Assembly (NCBI RefSeq): GCF_013337115.1
Contig: NZ_SGWE01000005.1
Location: 80,001 to 144,000, forward strand
DNA from: Deinococcus sp. JMULE3
GTDB lineage: Bacteria > Deinococcota > Deinococci > Deinococcales > Deinococcaceae
Direction: 5' to 3'
Length of the DNA: 64,000 bases
Shown: one piece after another, positions 50,702 to 59,174 of the stretch
Position numbering within the stretch: position 1 is the stretch's first letter
Layout: every line of letters starts with the position of its first letter
Notes under the pieces: generated by a model
Told to the model about the DNA's origin: nothing
Database searches by the model: none
Seen by the model: the letters and a program-made list of their open reading frames with translations, nothing else
Position numbers and translations under genes: made by a program

Positions 50702-51931
50702 TTACTTGCCGTACTTGCTGAGGTTGGCGTTCATGGTCTTCGCGGCGTCGTCGAGGGCCGCTTTGGGACTGGCGCCGTTGAAGACGACCTGCTGCACGGC
50801 TTTCTGCACGGCGTCGCCGCTCTGCTCCCAGCCGGGGCAGTTGGGCGGACCGTCGGAGTCGCTCAGCTGGCGCATCAGGATGGCTTTCTGGTCGGCGGGG
50901 AGGTTCACCTGCGTGACGAGGTCCTGCCGTCCGGCGGGCAGCCAGAGCGTGCCGAGTTCGTTGGCGCCCTTGATCATGGCGACGGTGGTGCGGGTGGAGT
51001 ACAGCTGCTTGATGAAGTCGGCGGCGAGGTCGGGGACCCTGGTGTAGCTCATGATGCCGATCAGGCTGCCGCCCTCGAAGGCGGTGCTCTTCCCGGAGGG
51101 GCCTTTGGGGAGCATGGTGATGCCCCACTTGCCGGCCAGTTTGGGGCGGCCGGTGCGGATGCTCTGCATGGACCAGTTGCCGGTCATGCCCAGGGCGTAG
51201 TCGCCGTTCTCGAGGCCCTGTTCCATGTCGGGCCAGCCGTCGGTGGGGCCCTTGTACTTGGTGTACAGCTGCGCGTAGTAGGTCAGGGCGGTGACGCCGG
51301 CGGCGCTGTTGATGGTCGCCTGGGTGCACCTGGCGTCGTACAGGTTCCCGCCGGCCTGTTTGAGGTACGGGAAGAAGCCGACCCAGCCGGCGTTGCCCCA
51401 CTGCTGCACGAGGCCCTTGTTGCCGCTGGCCCGGAGTTTGTCGAGGGTGGCGGTCAGTTCGGCCCAGGTGCGGGGCGGGGTCTTGACGAGGTCCTTGCGG
51501 TAGTACATGAGCTGCACGGTCAGGTCGTAGGGCAGGGCGTAGACGTTGCCGTCCACGGAGGTGATGGAGTCGAGGATGCCCTTGTTGGCGGTCTTGCGGA
51601 CCGAGCTGACGAGCGCGGGGTATTTCTCCTGCAGGTTGAGCAGGCCGCCCTTCTTGCCGATCTCGATGCCGTAGGAGAGGTAGCCCGTGATGATGTCGGG
51701 GCCGCTGCGGCTGGCGAGCGCGGCGAGGTACTTGGTGAAGGCCTGGTCGCCGGGCACGGCGCGGACCTCGAAGGTGACGTTCGGGTGGTCCTTTTTGTAC
51801 AGGTCGACGGCGGGTTGCAGGATCTTGGGGGTGGTTTCGTCCCCGACGACCCAGATGGTGAGTTTTTCGGCGCTGGCGGGGGTGGCGGCGAGCAGGGCGC
51901 TCAGGGTCAGGGCAGCAAACGGTGTGCGCAT
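50702..51931 (-). CDS. Carbohydrate ABC transporter substrate-binding protein
   Basis: A 409-residue CUT1 binding protein. Its signal peptide ends ASA near 22, then come EKLTIWVVGDETTP, MYYRKDLVKTPPRTWAEL and the late segment GWEQSGDAVQKAVQQVV. AGGAGG lies just before the ATG. It is the first gene of the LacI-controlled minus-strand operon. The ligand is likely a manno- or gluco-oligosaccharide given the neighbouring GH2 and GH5 genes. Confidence 0.9.
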   Translation of the reverse strand: MRTPFAALTLSALLAATPASAEKLTIWVVGDETTPKILQPAVDLYKKDHPNVTFEVRAVPGDQAFTKYLAALASRSGPDIITGYLSYGIEIGKKGGLLNLQEKYPALVSSVRKTANKGILDSITSVDGNVYALPYDLTVQLMYYRKDLVKTPPRTWAELTATLDKLRASGNKGLVQQWGNAGWVGFFPYLKQAGGNLYDARCTQATINSAAGVTALTYYAQLYTKYKGPTDGWPDMEQGLENGDYALGMTGNWSMQSIRTGRPKLAGKWGITMLPKGPSGKSTAFEGGSLIGIMSYTRVPDLAADFIKQLYSTRTTVAMIKGANELGTLWLPAGRQDLVTQVNLPADQKAILMRQLSDSDGPPNCPGWEQSGDAVQKAVQQVVFNGASPKAALDDAAKTMNANLSKYGK

Positions 51932-52013
51932 ACGTCCTCCTGGGGTCGGTGGGAAGCGGCGAGGTCGGCGGGCCCCGGTGGGGTCCGACAGTTGGTTCCA
52001 GAGAACCGAATGT

Positions 52014-52059
52014 GTTTACTAAACGTTTGGAGTGTACCTGTGCCGCCTGGGGGTGTCAA
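52014..52059 (-). promoter_or_regulatory. Promoter and LacI-type operator of the binding-protein operon
   Basis: On the minus strand TTGACA (52054-52059), 17 bases, TACACT (52031-52036). Just downstream, GTTTACTAAAC (52014-52024 on the plus strand), a 5-1-5 palindrome, overlaps AAACGTTT. The operator position is suited to repression by the adjacent LacI-family regulator. Confidence 0.8.
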
Positions 52060-52085
52060 CCGCCGGTCAGCTGCGGCGCCGCCAC

Positions 52086-52133
52086 ACGCCCCCAGTTCAG
52101 CACGCCCCCGGTTCAGCGCGCCCCAGGTTCAGC
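52086..52133. repeat. Three tandem 16-bp repeats at the end of the LacI gene
   Basis: Three near-identical units beginning CGCCCC and containing GTTCAGC (52086-52101, 52102-52117, 52118-52133). The last unit includes the regulator's stop codon. Likely slipped-strand expansion of the 3' end. Confidence 0.6.
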
Positions 52134-53127
52134 GCGCCGCGCGGGAACTGCCACGGATCACCAGCCGCACCGGCACGACCACCTGCGCGCGCTCGCTGGG
52201 GCGCGGGTGCAGCAGCAACCGGACGCCCTCGCGCCCCAGCCCCTCCTTGTCCACGGCGACGGTCGTCAGGCCCGGCTGGCTGTAACTGGCCGCCGTGATG
52301 TCGTCGAAGCCCACCACCGCGACGTCCTCCGGCACCCGCAGGCCGCGCCGCGCGCACTCCTGGATGACCGCCAGCGCCGCGCGGTCGTTGTACGCGAACA
52401 CGGCGTCCGGACGCGGCGACAGCGACAGCAGCGCCGCCGCCGCCTGCTGGTCGCCCTCGTCGCTGTCCACGAGTCGGTGCACGATCAGGTCGTCCTGCGC
52501 GCGCCCGGCGTCGGCCAGCGCCTGCCGGTACCCCTCGACCCGCTGCCGGATGCTGTGGTGCTCGGCCTGACCGGTCAGCATCGCCACCCGCGCGCGGCCC
52601 GTGGCGATCAGGTGCTGCGTCGCCTGGTACGCGCCGGAGACGTTGTCGGTGTTCACGCTCGGCAGGCCCGGCGCGGCGTGATCGACCAGCACCACCGGCT
52701 TCCCGGCCCGGACGATCTCGGCCAGCACGCCGCTTTCCCAGTACCCGGCGCAGACCAGTCCGTCCACCTCGAGCCGGTCGATGAGTTCCGCCACGCCTGA
52801 TGCGCCCACCTGCGAGTACGTGAAGGCCACCGCCGAGTTGCGGCAGGCGACCTCCACGCCGTGCAGGACGGGGAAGTAGAAGGGGTTGCTGGCGAGGTTG
52901 CTGTGGGACTCGTGCAGCAGGAACCCGATGCGGCGCGCCTTGACGGGCCGCAGTTTGCCCAGGTCGTAGCCCATCGCCTGCGCGACCTGCAGCACCCGCA
53001 CCCGGGTGGATTCGGTGAGGCCCGGCTGGCCCTTCAGGGCGCGGGAGACGGTCCCCACCGAGACCTCGGCGCGGGCCGCGATATCACGGATGGTGGGAGT
53101 GGACGCTAAACGCTCGGCTCTGGGCAC
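52129..53127 (-). CDS. LacI-family transcriptional regulator
   Basis: A 332-residue repressor. The N-terminal HTH is TIRDIAARAEVSVGTVSRALKG (about 11-32). The hinge is PVKARRIGFLLHES, and the sugar-binding domain includes DGLVCAGYW, DNVSGAYQATQHLIATG and FDDITAASYSQPGLTTV. It lies between the two operons it probably controls and is divergent from the beta-mannosidase gene. The matching GTTTACTAAAC sites in both promoters support this. Confidence 0.9.
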   Translation of the reverse strand: MPRAERLASTPTIRDIAARAEVSVGTVSRALKGQPGLTESTRVRVLQVAQAMGYDLGKLRPVKARRIGFLLHESHSNLASNPFYFPVLHGVEVACRNSAVAFTYSQVGASGVAELIDRLEVDGLVCAGYWESGVLAEIVRAGKPVVLVDHAAPGLPSVNTDNVSGAYQATQHLIATGRARVAMLTGQAEHHSIRQRVEGYRQALADAGRAQDDLIVHRLVDSDEGDQQAAAALLSLSPRPDAVFAYNDRAALAVIQECARRGLRVPEDVAVVGFDDITAASYSQPGLTTVAVDKEGLGREGVRLLLHPRPSERAQVVVPVRLVIRGSSRAAR

Positions 53128-53209
53128 GCTGCCGACTATACCGCTGCGCCCACCTGCGGACCTCGACCGCGACGGGCGCAGCGCGGATGGACGCGCCGTT
53201 CATCGTGTT

Positions 53210-53258
53210 TTGACAGCTTCCGGAGCAGGTGCTACGCTCTCGGTAAAGTTTACTAAAC
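53210..53258 (+). promoter_or_regulatory. Promoter and LacI-type operator of the beta-mannosidase operon
   Basis: TTGACA (53210-53215), 17 bases, TACGCT (53233-53238), then GTTTACTAAAC (53248-53258) about nine bases downstream, inside the transcribed region. The operator is identical to the one at 52014. Confidence 0.85.
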
Positions 53259-53320
53259 ATATTCCCGGCGCGGCCAATCCGTGCCCGTCCCTCCCTTCTC
53301 CCCCGCCCGCAGGAGTCCCG

Positions 53321-55924
53321 ATGACCCAGCCCCACGCCCTCACGCAGCGCACGCCCCTCACCGGCTGGACCCTGCGCGCCCCGCACGCCCCTGACCCCCA
53401 CAGCCGCGCCCGCGACTGGCTCGAGGCCACCGTCCCCGGCACCGTCCACGGCGACCTGCTGCGCCACGGCCTGATCCCCGACCCCTTCGACGGACTCAAC
53501 GAACTTGACGTCCAGTGGGTCGGCCAGACCGCCTGGACGTACCGCACGACCTTCACCGTCACGCCGGAGCAGTTGCAGTCTCCCCACCTGGACCTGTGCC
53601 TGGACGGCCTGGACACCCTCTGCACCGTCCACCTGAACGGCGCCGCCGTGCTGCGCAGCGACAACATGTTCGTCCCTCACCGCCTGGACGTCAGGGCGCA
53701 CCTGCACGCGGGCGAGAACACCCTGACCCTGCACTTCGAGCCGGTCCTGCCGCACGGCCGCGCGCTGGAAGCCACGCACGGGACGCGTGCCGTCTGGAAC
53801 GGCGACCCCAGCCGCGTGTACGTCCGCAAGGCCCAGTACCACTACGGCTGGGACTGGGGCCCGGTGATCCTGACCGCCGGACCGTGGAAGGACGTCACGC
53901 TGCACGCCTACCACGCCCGCATCGACGACCTGCACGCGCCCCTGACCGTCGGCCCGGACGGCACCTGGCTGGACCTGAGCGCCACGCTGGGCGGCACCAC
54001 CCGGCCCGGCGACCTGCTGCGCGTCACCCTGCACGGCCCGGACGGCGCGGAGGTCGCGCGCACCACGCTTGACGCGCATGGCGAACCCCTCCAGGCGCGC
54101 CTGCACGTCCCGGACCCGCAGCTGTGGTGGCCGCGCGGGTACGGCCCGCAACCGCTGTATACCCTGCACGTCACGCTGGACCGCGAAGGCGTGACCCTGG
54201 ACACCCTCACGCGCCGCCTGGGCGCCCGCACGGTCGAGGTGCGGCAGGACCCCGTGGCGGGCGAACCGGGCACGTCCTTCACCTTCGTCGTGAACGGCGT
54301 GCCCATCTTCGCCGGGGGCGCGAACTGGATTCCCGAGGACCTGCTGCTCGACCGCGTGACGCCCGAGCAGTACCGCCACCGGTTGCAGCAGGCCGCCGAC
54401 GCGAACATGGTCATGATCCGCGTGTGGGGCGGCGGGATCTACGAGCACGACGCCTTCTACGACACCTGCGACGAACTGGGCCTGCTCGTCTGGCAGGACT
54501 TCCTGTTCGCCTGCGGGATGTACCCCGCCCACCCGGACTTCCTGACGAGCGTGCAGGCCGAGGCGCAGGCCGCCGTGCGGCGCCTGCGGCACCACGCCAG
54601 CCTCGCGCTGTGGTGCGGGAACAACGAGGACTACCAGGTCGCCGAGTCCGTCGGCGCGAGCGGCCCCGGCGGCGACCCCGCCCGCTTCGACGCGCTGGCC
54701 ATCTACGAGCGTCTGCTGCCGGACGTCGTGCGGAGCCTCAATCCCGACGTGCCGTACTGGCCGGGCAGTCCGTCGGGCGGCGCCGCCTCGCACGACCAGA
54801 CGGTCGGGGACCGGCACACCTGGGAGATCTGGCACGGCGTCATGGCCCCCCACCGCGACTACGGCCGCTACGAGGGCCGCTTCGTGAGCGAGTTCGGGCT
54901 GCAGGCCCCGCCCAGCCTGCACGTGATCGAGCGCTTCACCCGCCCCGAGGACCGCCACGCCGCCTCACGCGTGATGGAACACCACAACCGGGCGGCCGAC
55001 CCGCAGGGCCGCCCCGACGGTGCCCGCCGCCTCGCCGCGTACCTGAGCGACACCTTCGCGCCGCCCCGCGACTTCGCGGAGTACGTGTACGCCACGCGCG
55101 CCGTGCAGGCCGACGCGATGACCAGCGCCTACCGCGCCTTCCGCGGCCGCTGGGGCCACGCGGGCGCGCGCGCGGTGTCCGGCGCGCTCGTGTGGCAACT
55201 GAACGACTGCTGGCCCGTGACCAGCTGGTCGGTCATCGACTCGGGCGGTCTGCCCAAACCCGCCTACCACGCCATCCGCCGTGAGCTCGCGCCCCTGGCC
55301 GTGCAGGCCCGGCGCGACGACGAGCGCCTCAGCGCCTGGATCGCCAGCAGCCTGGGCGCAGACCAGCCCGCCCAGGTGCACCTCGACGTCCTGACCCTGA
55401 GTGGCGAGCGCCTCCTGACGCACGCGTGGCCCGTGACGGCCGCCGCGAACGCCGTCACGCCCCTCGACCTGACTGACCCCCATCTGGCTGACCTCAAGCT
55501 GCCCGGCGGGAGCGTGGCGTTCCTGCGCCTGCTCGTGGACGGACAGGAACGCAGCCGCGCCGCGCTGTGGCCCGAACCGCTCAAGTACCACGACCTGCCC
55601 GACCCGCACCTCACCGCCACCGTCACCGGCGACACCCTGACCCTGCGCGCCGAGCGGCCCGCGCGGGGCGTCTGGATCGACGCCGGTCCCCACGCCCCGC
55701 GCGACAACCACCTGGACCTGCTGCCCGGCGAGACCGTCACCCTGCCCCTCCCGGCGGACATCGCTGCTGCCAGCATCACCGTGCGGGCCGTCAGCAGCGG
55801 CGCGGTCCAGGCGCAGGACCTGCCCCCCCGGCACGACGCGCCCCCGCACCGACCCGCCCACACGCCCCTGAACGCTCCGCCCGTCCTGGTGATCGCCACC
55901 GGCAGCGATCAGGGTGCCCCGTGA
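53321..55924 (+). CDS. Beta-mannosidase (GH2)
   Basis: An 867-residue GH2 enzyme with the family order: sugar-binding domain (GLNELDVQWVGQTAWTYRT), immunoglobulin-like domain, then TIM barrel. The acid/base Glu is in ALWCGNNEDYQ near 442, and the nucleophile Glu is in RFVSEFGLQAPPS near 525. The WNGDPSRVYVRKAQYHYGWDW segment is characteristic of beta-mannosidases. No signal peptide, so it acts on imported manno-oligosaccharides. AGGAG precedes the ATG. The stop overlaps the next gene (GTGA). Confidence 0.9.
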   Translation: MTQPHALTQRTPLTGWTLRAPHAPDPHSRARDWLEATVPGTVHGDLLRHGLIPDPFDGLNELDVQWVGQTAWTYRTTFTVTPEQLQSPHLDLCLDGLDTLCTVHLNGAAVLRSDNMFVPHRLDVRAHLHAGENTLTLHFEPVLPHGRALEATHGTRAVWNGDPSRVYVRKAQYHYGWDWGPVILTAGPWKDVTLHAYHARIDDLHAPLTVGPDGTWLDLSATLGGTTRPGDLLRVTLHGPDGAEVARTTLDAHGEPLQARLHVPDPQLWWPRGYGPQPLYTLHVTLDREGVTLDTLTRRLGARTVEVRQDPVAGEPGTSFTFVVNGVPIFAGGANWIPEDLLLDRVTPEQYRHRLQQAADANMVMIRVWGGGIYEHDAFYDTCDELGLLVWQDFLFACGMYPAHPDFLTSVQAEAQAAVRRLRHHASLALWCGNNEDYQVAESVGASGPGGDPARFDALAIYERLLPDVVRSLNPDVPYWPGSPSGGAASHDQTVGDRHTWEIWHGVMAPHRDYGRYEGRFVSEFGLQAPPSLHVIERFTRPEDRHAASRVMEHHNRAADPQGRPDGARRLAAYLSDTFAPPRDFAEYVYATRAVQADAMTSAYRAFRGRWGHAGARAVSGALVWQLNDCWPVTSWSVIDSGGLPKPAYHAIRRELAPLAVQARRDDERLSAWIASSLGADQPAQVHLDVLTLSGERLLTHAWPVTAAANAVTPLDLTDPHLADLKLPGGSVAFLRLLVDGQERSRAALWPEPLKYHDLPDPHLTATVTGDTLTLRAERPARGVWIDAGPHAPRDNHLDLLPGETVTLPLPADIAAASITVRAVSSGAVQAQDLPPRHDAPPHRPAHTPLNAPPVLVIATGSDQGAP

Positions 55925-56913
55925 CCCACTACGGCTTCAACGTCCAGTGGATGGTCGCCTGGGAACCCGGGCGGGCGCCCGCCGCGCCGGACCTGCGCGC
56001 ACTGGACTTCATGGCGCGGCACGGCTTCAACTTCGTGCGCGTGCCCACCGACTACCGCTTCTGGACGACGGACCACGACTACGCGCATCCCGACGAGCGG
56101 GTGTTCGAACACCTCGACGGGTACCTGCGCGCCTGCCAGGAGCGGGGCCTGCACCTGAGCCTCAACCTGCACCGCGCGCCCGGCTACTGCATCAACCGCA
56201 ACGACCTCGAAATCCACAACCTCTGGACGGACGACATCGCCCAGCAGGGCTTCCTGGGCCTCTGGCAGACCCTCGCGGTCCGCTACGCCGGCGTGCCGGG
56301 CCGCGACCTGAGTTTCGACCTGCTGAACGAACCCCCGGACCCCGGCCAGTACGGCCTGACGCGAGACGGTCACGCCCACCTGATGCGCCGCGCGGTCGCC
56401 ACCATCCGCGCCGCCGACCCCGGACGGGCCGTCGTGATCGACGGACTGGGCGGCGGGCACCTTGCCCTGCCGGAACTCGCGGACCTGGGCGTCACGCACA
56501 GCGGGCGCGGGTACCAGCCCATGAGCGTCTCCCACTGGGGCGCGGACTGGTGGGACGGCTGGCGCGCGGGCGACCCCCACTACCCCGGCACCCGCTACAG
56601 CGGGCTCACCTGGACGCAGGAGACCCTGCGCGACTTCTACGCCCCGTGGCGCGAGGTGCAGGCGACCGGGACGCCCGTCCACATCGGCGAATTCGGGTGC
56701 TACCGCGACACGCCAGACGCGGACGCCCGGCGCTGGTTCGGCGACCTGCTCGGCCTGTACCACGAGTTCGGGTGGGGGTACGCCCTGTGGGAATTCCAGG
56801 GACCGTTCGGCATCGTCGGGCACGGGCGGCCCGGCGCGCACTTCGAACGGCAAGGCGGGTACGACGTGGACGTGGCCCTGCTGGAGCTGCTCAAGGGCGC
56901 CCGCGCCGGATGA
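55921..56913 (+). CDS. GH5 glycoside hydrolase
   Basis: A 330-residue single-domain TIM-barrel enzyme. The GH5 motifs are FNFVRVPTDYRFW, LHRAPGYC, the acid/base Glu in FDLLNEPPD near 138 and the nucleophile in HIGEFGCY near 258. No signal peptide, so it probably cleaves imported oligosaccharides. The GTG start overlaps the beta-mannosidase stop. Exact specificity (glucan or mannan) is not decided by these motifs. Confidence 0.85.
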   Translation: MTHYGFNVQWMVAWEPGRAPAAPDLRALDFMARHGFNFVRVPTDYRFWTTDHDYAHPDERVFEHLDGYLRACQERGLHLSLNLHRAPGYCINRNDLEIHNLWTDDIAQQGFLGLWQTLAVRYAGVPGRDLSFDLLNEPPDPGQYGLTRDGHAHLMRRAVATIRAADPGRAVVIDGLGGGHLALPELADLGVTHSGRGYQPMSVSHWGADWWDGWRAGDPHYPGTRYSGLTWTQETLRDFYAPWREVQATGTPVHIGEFGCYRDTPDADARRWFGDLLGLYHEFGWGYALWEFQGPFGIVGHGRPGAHFERQGGYDVDVALLELLKGARAG

Positions 56914-57770
56914 GCGCGTGCGCCGTGACGCTCGACATCGGCGGCAGTCACGTCACCGCCGCCCTCATCGACCGGCGGGCGCGCCGCGTCACCGGGGACA
57001 TCGCCCGGCTCGACGTGCCCCACACCGCCCCCCTGCCCGACCTGCTCGCCGCCTGGACACACGTCATCCGGCAGGTGACGCACTCGCCCGTCACGCACCT
57101 GGGTCTGGCGGTCCCCGGCCCCTTCGACACCGCGGGCGGCACGTCCCACATGACCCACAAGTTCGCGGCCCTGCGGGGCGTACCGCTGCGTGACGTCCTG
57201 CGTGGCCACCTGCGCGGCACGCCCGCCGAGGGCGTCCCCATCCACTTCGGGAACGACGCCGATCTGTTCACGCTCGGGGAGTGGTGGGCGGGGGCCGGCG
57301 CGCAGCGCGACACGATCGGCGTGACCCTCGGGACCGGTCTCGGCAGCGGCTTCGTGCGCGCCGGGCAGATCATCACCCGCGGCGCCGGCGTCCCCCCCGG
57401 CGGTGAACTGTGGTCCACGCCCTACCGGGACGGCGTCGCCGAAACCCACGCCAGCGGCGCGGCCGTCACCCGCCTCGCCCGGCAGATCCTGGGCACTCCC
57501 CTGAGCGCCCGCGACCTCGCCGCGCTCGACCCGACCCGCGCCGCGCCGGTCTGGCAGGCCTTCGGCGCCGACCTGGCCGGACTCCTCATGCCCTGGGCCG
57601 CCGCGTTCGGCGCGCAGCGGCTCGTGCTGGGCGGGAACGTCCGCCGCGCCTTCCCCCACTTCGGCCCGGCCCTCCAGGGCGCCCTGGGGGGTGGCGTGCA
57701 CGCCGCACAGAGCCGCCACTTCGAGCAGGCCGCGCTGCTGGGCGCCGCACTGCTGGACGGCGGGGCCTGA
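56910..57770 (+). CDS. ROK-family sugar kinase
   Basis: A 286-residue kinase. The phosphate motif is LDIGGSHVTAAL near residues 8-19, a LGLAVPGPFD segment follows, and the catalytic Asp is in FGNDADLFTLGEWW near 113. A second phosphate motif GVTLGTGLGSGF lies near 139. The canonical zinc-binding CxCGxxGC of many ROK proteins is missing; the segment reads GGELWSTPYRDGV. Context suggests mannose or glucose phosphorylation after glycosidase action. Its stop codon is the left boundary of repeat copy F. Confidence 0.85.
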   Translation: MSACAVTLDIGGSHVTAALIDRRARRVTGDIARLDVPHTAPLPDLLAAWTHVIRQVTHSPVTHLGLAVPGPFDTAGGTSHMTHKFAALRGVPLRDVLRGHLRGTPAEGVPIHFGNDADLFTLGEWWAGAGAQRDTIGVTLGTGLGSGFVRAGQIITRGAGVPPGGELWSTPYRDGVAETHASGAAVTRLARQILGTPLSARDLAALDPTRAAPVWQAFGADLAGLLMPWAAAFGAQRLVLGGNVRRAFPHFGPALQGALGGGVHAAQSRHFEQAALLGAALLDGGA

Positions 57771-57927
57771 CACGGATCCCGTTTGTTTCGTTAACCACCC
57801 GGGACAGCACCGGGTTGCCAACCCCACGCCCGGCAGCCCGTTTCGCTCCTGCTCGCTCTGCTGCGCAGCTCTGCGAGTCCGCTCGGACCCAGCGGCTTTG
57901 TCAGCCATTCAATCCGAGTCCGTATGA
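57768..57927. repeat. Small non-coding repeat, copy F (with internal insertion)
   Basis: Forward copy bounded by TGA on both sides (TGA-CACGGATCCCG ... GAGTCCGTA-TGA). It is about 20 bases longer than the other full copies because of an extra block GCGCAGCTCTGCGAGTCCGC, shared with copy A. The left TGA is the kinase stop codon. Confidence 0.85.
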
Positions 57928-57945
57928 CCTGCCGCGCCCGGGCGC

Positions 57946-58443
57946 TCAGGTCCGGGGCGCGTCAGGGCGGCGCGAGGGGGAAGCGACGGCGCGCTCCCGG
58001 ACGAGGCGGGCGTGCTCCTCGATCTCCTCCGGGACGTTGTTGACCCCCTGCTCCCACGCCTGCACGGTCTTCACGCTCACACCGAGGACCTGCGCCCACT
58101 CGGCCTGGCTCAGACCGAGCTGCTGACGGGCCTCCTGGACGCGGGCTGCGCGGTGGATCTGCGTGCGCTCATGCCAGCGCCCGACGCGGACGTGCGTCTC
58201 GCCTGCGGCGTCCACCGCGCCGGACGGCACGCCCTCCATGGTGCTCATGACCGCCTGCCAGCGGCGCTGAAGGGAACCGGGCCACGCCGGGACGTCACGG
58301 GCGAACCCGGCCGACAGCGTGTCGGGCTGACTGAACGCCCGCTGCGTCAGGAGGGGGTCGTCCTCACGCCCCGCGCCGATCTCCGCGATGGCGAGCAACT
58401 GTCCGACCCGGTAGGCGAGGGGACGGGTGGGCTTATTCGCCAT
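57946..58443 (-). CDS. XRE-type helix-turn-helix protein
   Basis: A 165-residue protein. The N-terminal part (LAYRVGQLLAIAEIGAG...) is helical and unrecognised; its opening resembles a segment seen in Csd1-type proteins, but nothing else supports a CRISPR link. The C-terminal HTH is LGLSQAEWAQVLGVSVKTVQAWEQG near 108-132, close to the HigA/antitoxin group. No partner toxin gene is adjacent on this strand. Confidence 0.7.
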   Translation of the reverse strand: MANKPTRPLAYRVGQLLAIAEIGAGREDDPLLTQRAFSQPDTLSAGFARDVPAWPGSLQRRWQAVMSTMEGVPSGAVDAAGETHVRVGRWHERTQIHRAARVQEARQQLGLSQAEWAQVLGVSVKTVQAWEQGVNNVPEEIEEHARLVRERAVASPSRRPDAPRT

Positions 58444-58830
58444 GCACGCTCCCCTCCCCTGGATCAGCGGCGCTCCAGGTCGACGCGGCCACCTCCGGCA
58501 GTCCCGGTGCCTGGCGGCGCTCTCTCACGGGCCGTTGCTCTGCGGTGTCACTCACGCCCACAGCTTACTGGGCTGTGCGATTTGCCCCACGCTGAATCTG
58601 ACAGCGTCACGGATGATCGAACGGCAAGCCACCTCCACGGTGTCCCACGACAGGCGCCTCAGCATCCTGGCCGGTCCGGCCGAACCGCTCAGCGGGACGA
58701 GGTCGTCCGCCCACTCCACGCGGCACGACGCCTTCGCGACACCCGGCAGCCGCGAGGTGCGGTCCGCTCCATGTTCGGATGGCGGCTGCGCAGAGGGTCG
58801 GCCGTGAAGACGCCCACGGGGGTGTTCAAG
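58444..58830. other. Gene-poor stretch between the XRE gene and the GH5 remnant
   Basis: About 390 bases with no ORF supported by ribosome site, family pattern or overlap. The part nearest 58830 continues the frame of the GH5 remnant but no longer resembles that family. No repeat or promoter stands out. Confidence 0.4.
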
Positions 58831-59174
58831 TTCCCGTACGATTCGTTGCCGATATTGATGATGACGTGCTTCTCGTTCCCGACGAGGCTGTTTTTCATGC
58901 CCACGCAGTAGTTCGCGGCGTGGGCGAGCGTGCACGCACCGGCCTGCTCGCCGTACCCGGTGGTGTCGTGCACTTCCAGCACGAGGACGAGTTTGTTCGT
59001 GCGGGCCGCGCTGATCATGTCGTTGATCACGTTGTATTCGGTTTTCGTCCAGCGGCACCCGGTAGAGAGCACCATGCGGACGCTGTTGGCGTTCCTGGCT
59101 TTCATCGGACCCATAGCGGCCGACCACTTGTCCGTGTACCAGGCATACGGGAAGTTGATGCCCTGGAACGCCGC
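58831..59174 (-). pseudogene. Internal fragment of a GH5 mannanase/cellulase-like gene
   Basis: The minus-strand frame from 59174 reads GINFPYAWYTDKWSAAM and continues through NSVRMVLSTGCRWT, VLEVHDTTGYGE and IINIGNES. These are the N-terminal half of a GH5 barrel up to the acid/base glutamate (NES in place of the usual NEP). There is no start codon region and no second half with the nucleophile. The fragment follows the beta-N-acetylhexosaminidase stop codon directly and in the same frame, so a deletion probably joined the two genes. Confidence 0.65.

Noticed and set aside
53084..54958. A 624-residue minus-strand frame
   Set aside because: Shadow of the beta-mannosidase gene, which has both catalytic glutamates.
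15199..57927. Repeat copies considered as CRISPR units
   Set aside because: They are about 140 bases long, far apart and not arranged in a regular array with spacers.
57946..58443. A CRISPR-associated (Csd1-like) protein
   Set aside because: Only a short N-terminal segment is reminiscent; the protein is small, has an XRE HTH, and no cas genes or arrays are nearby.
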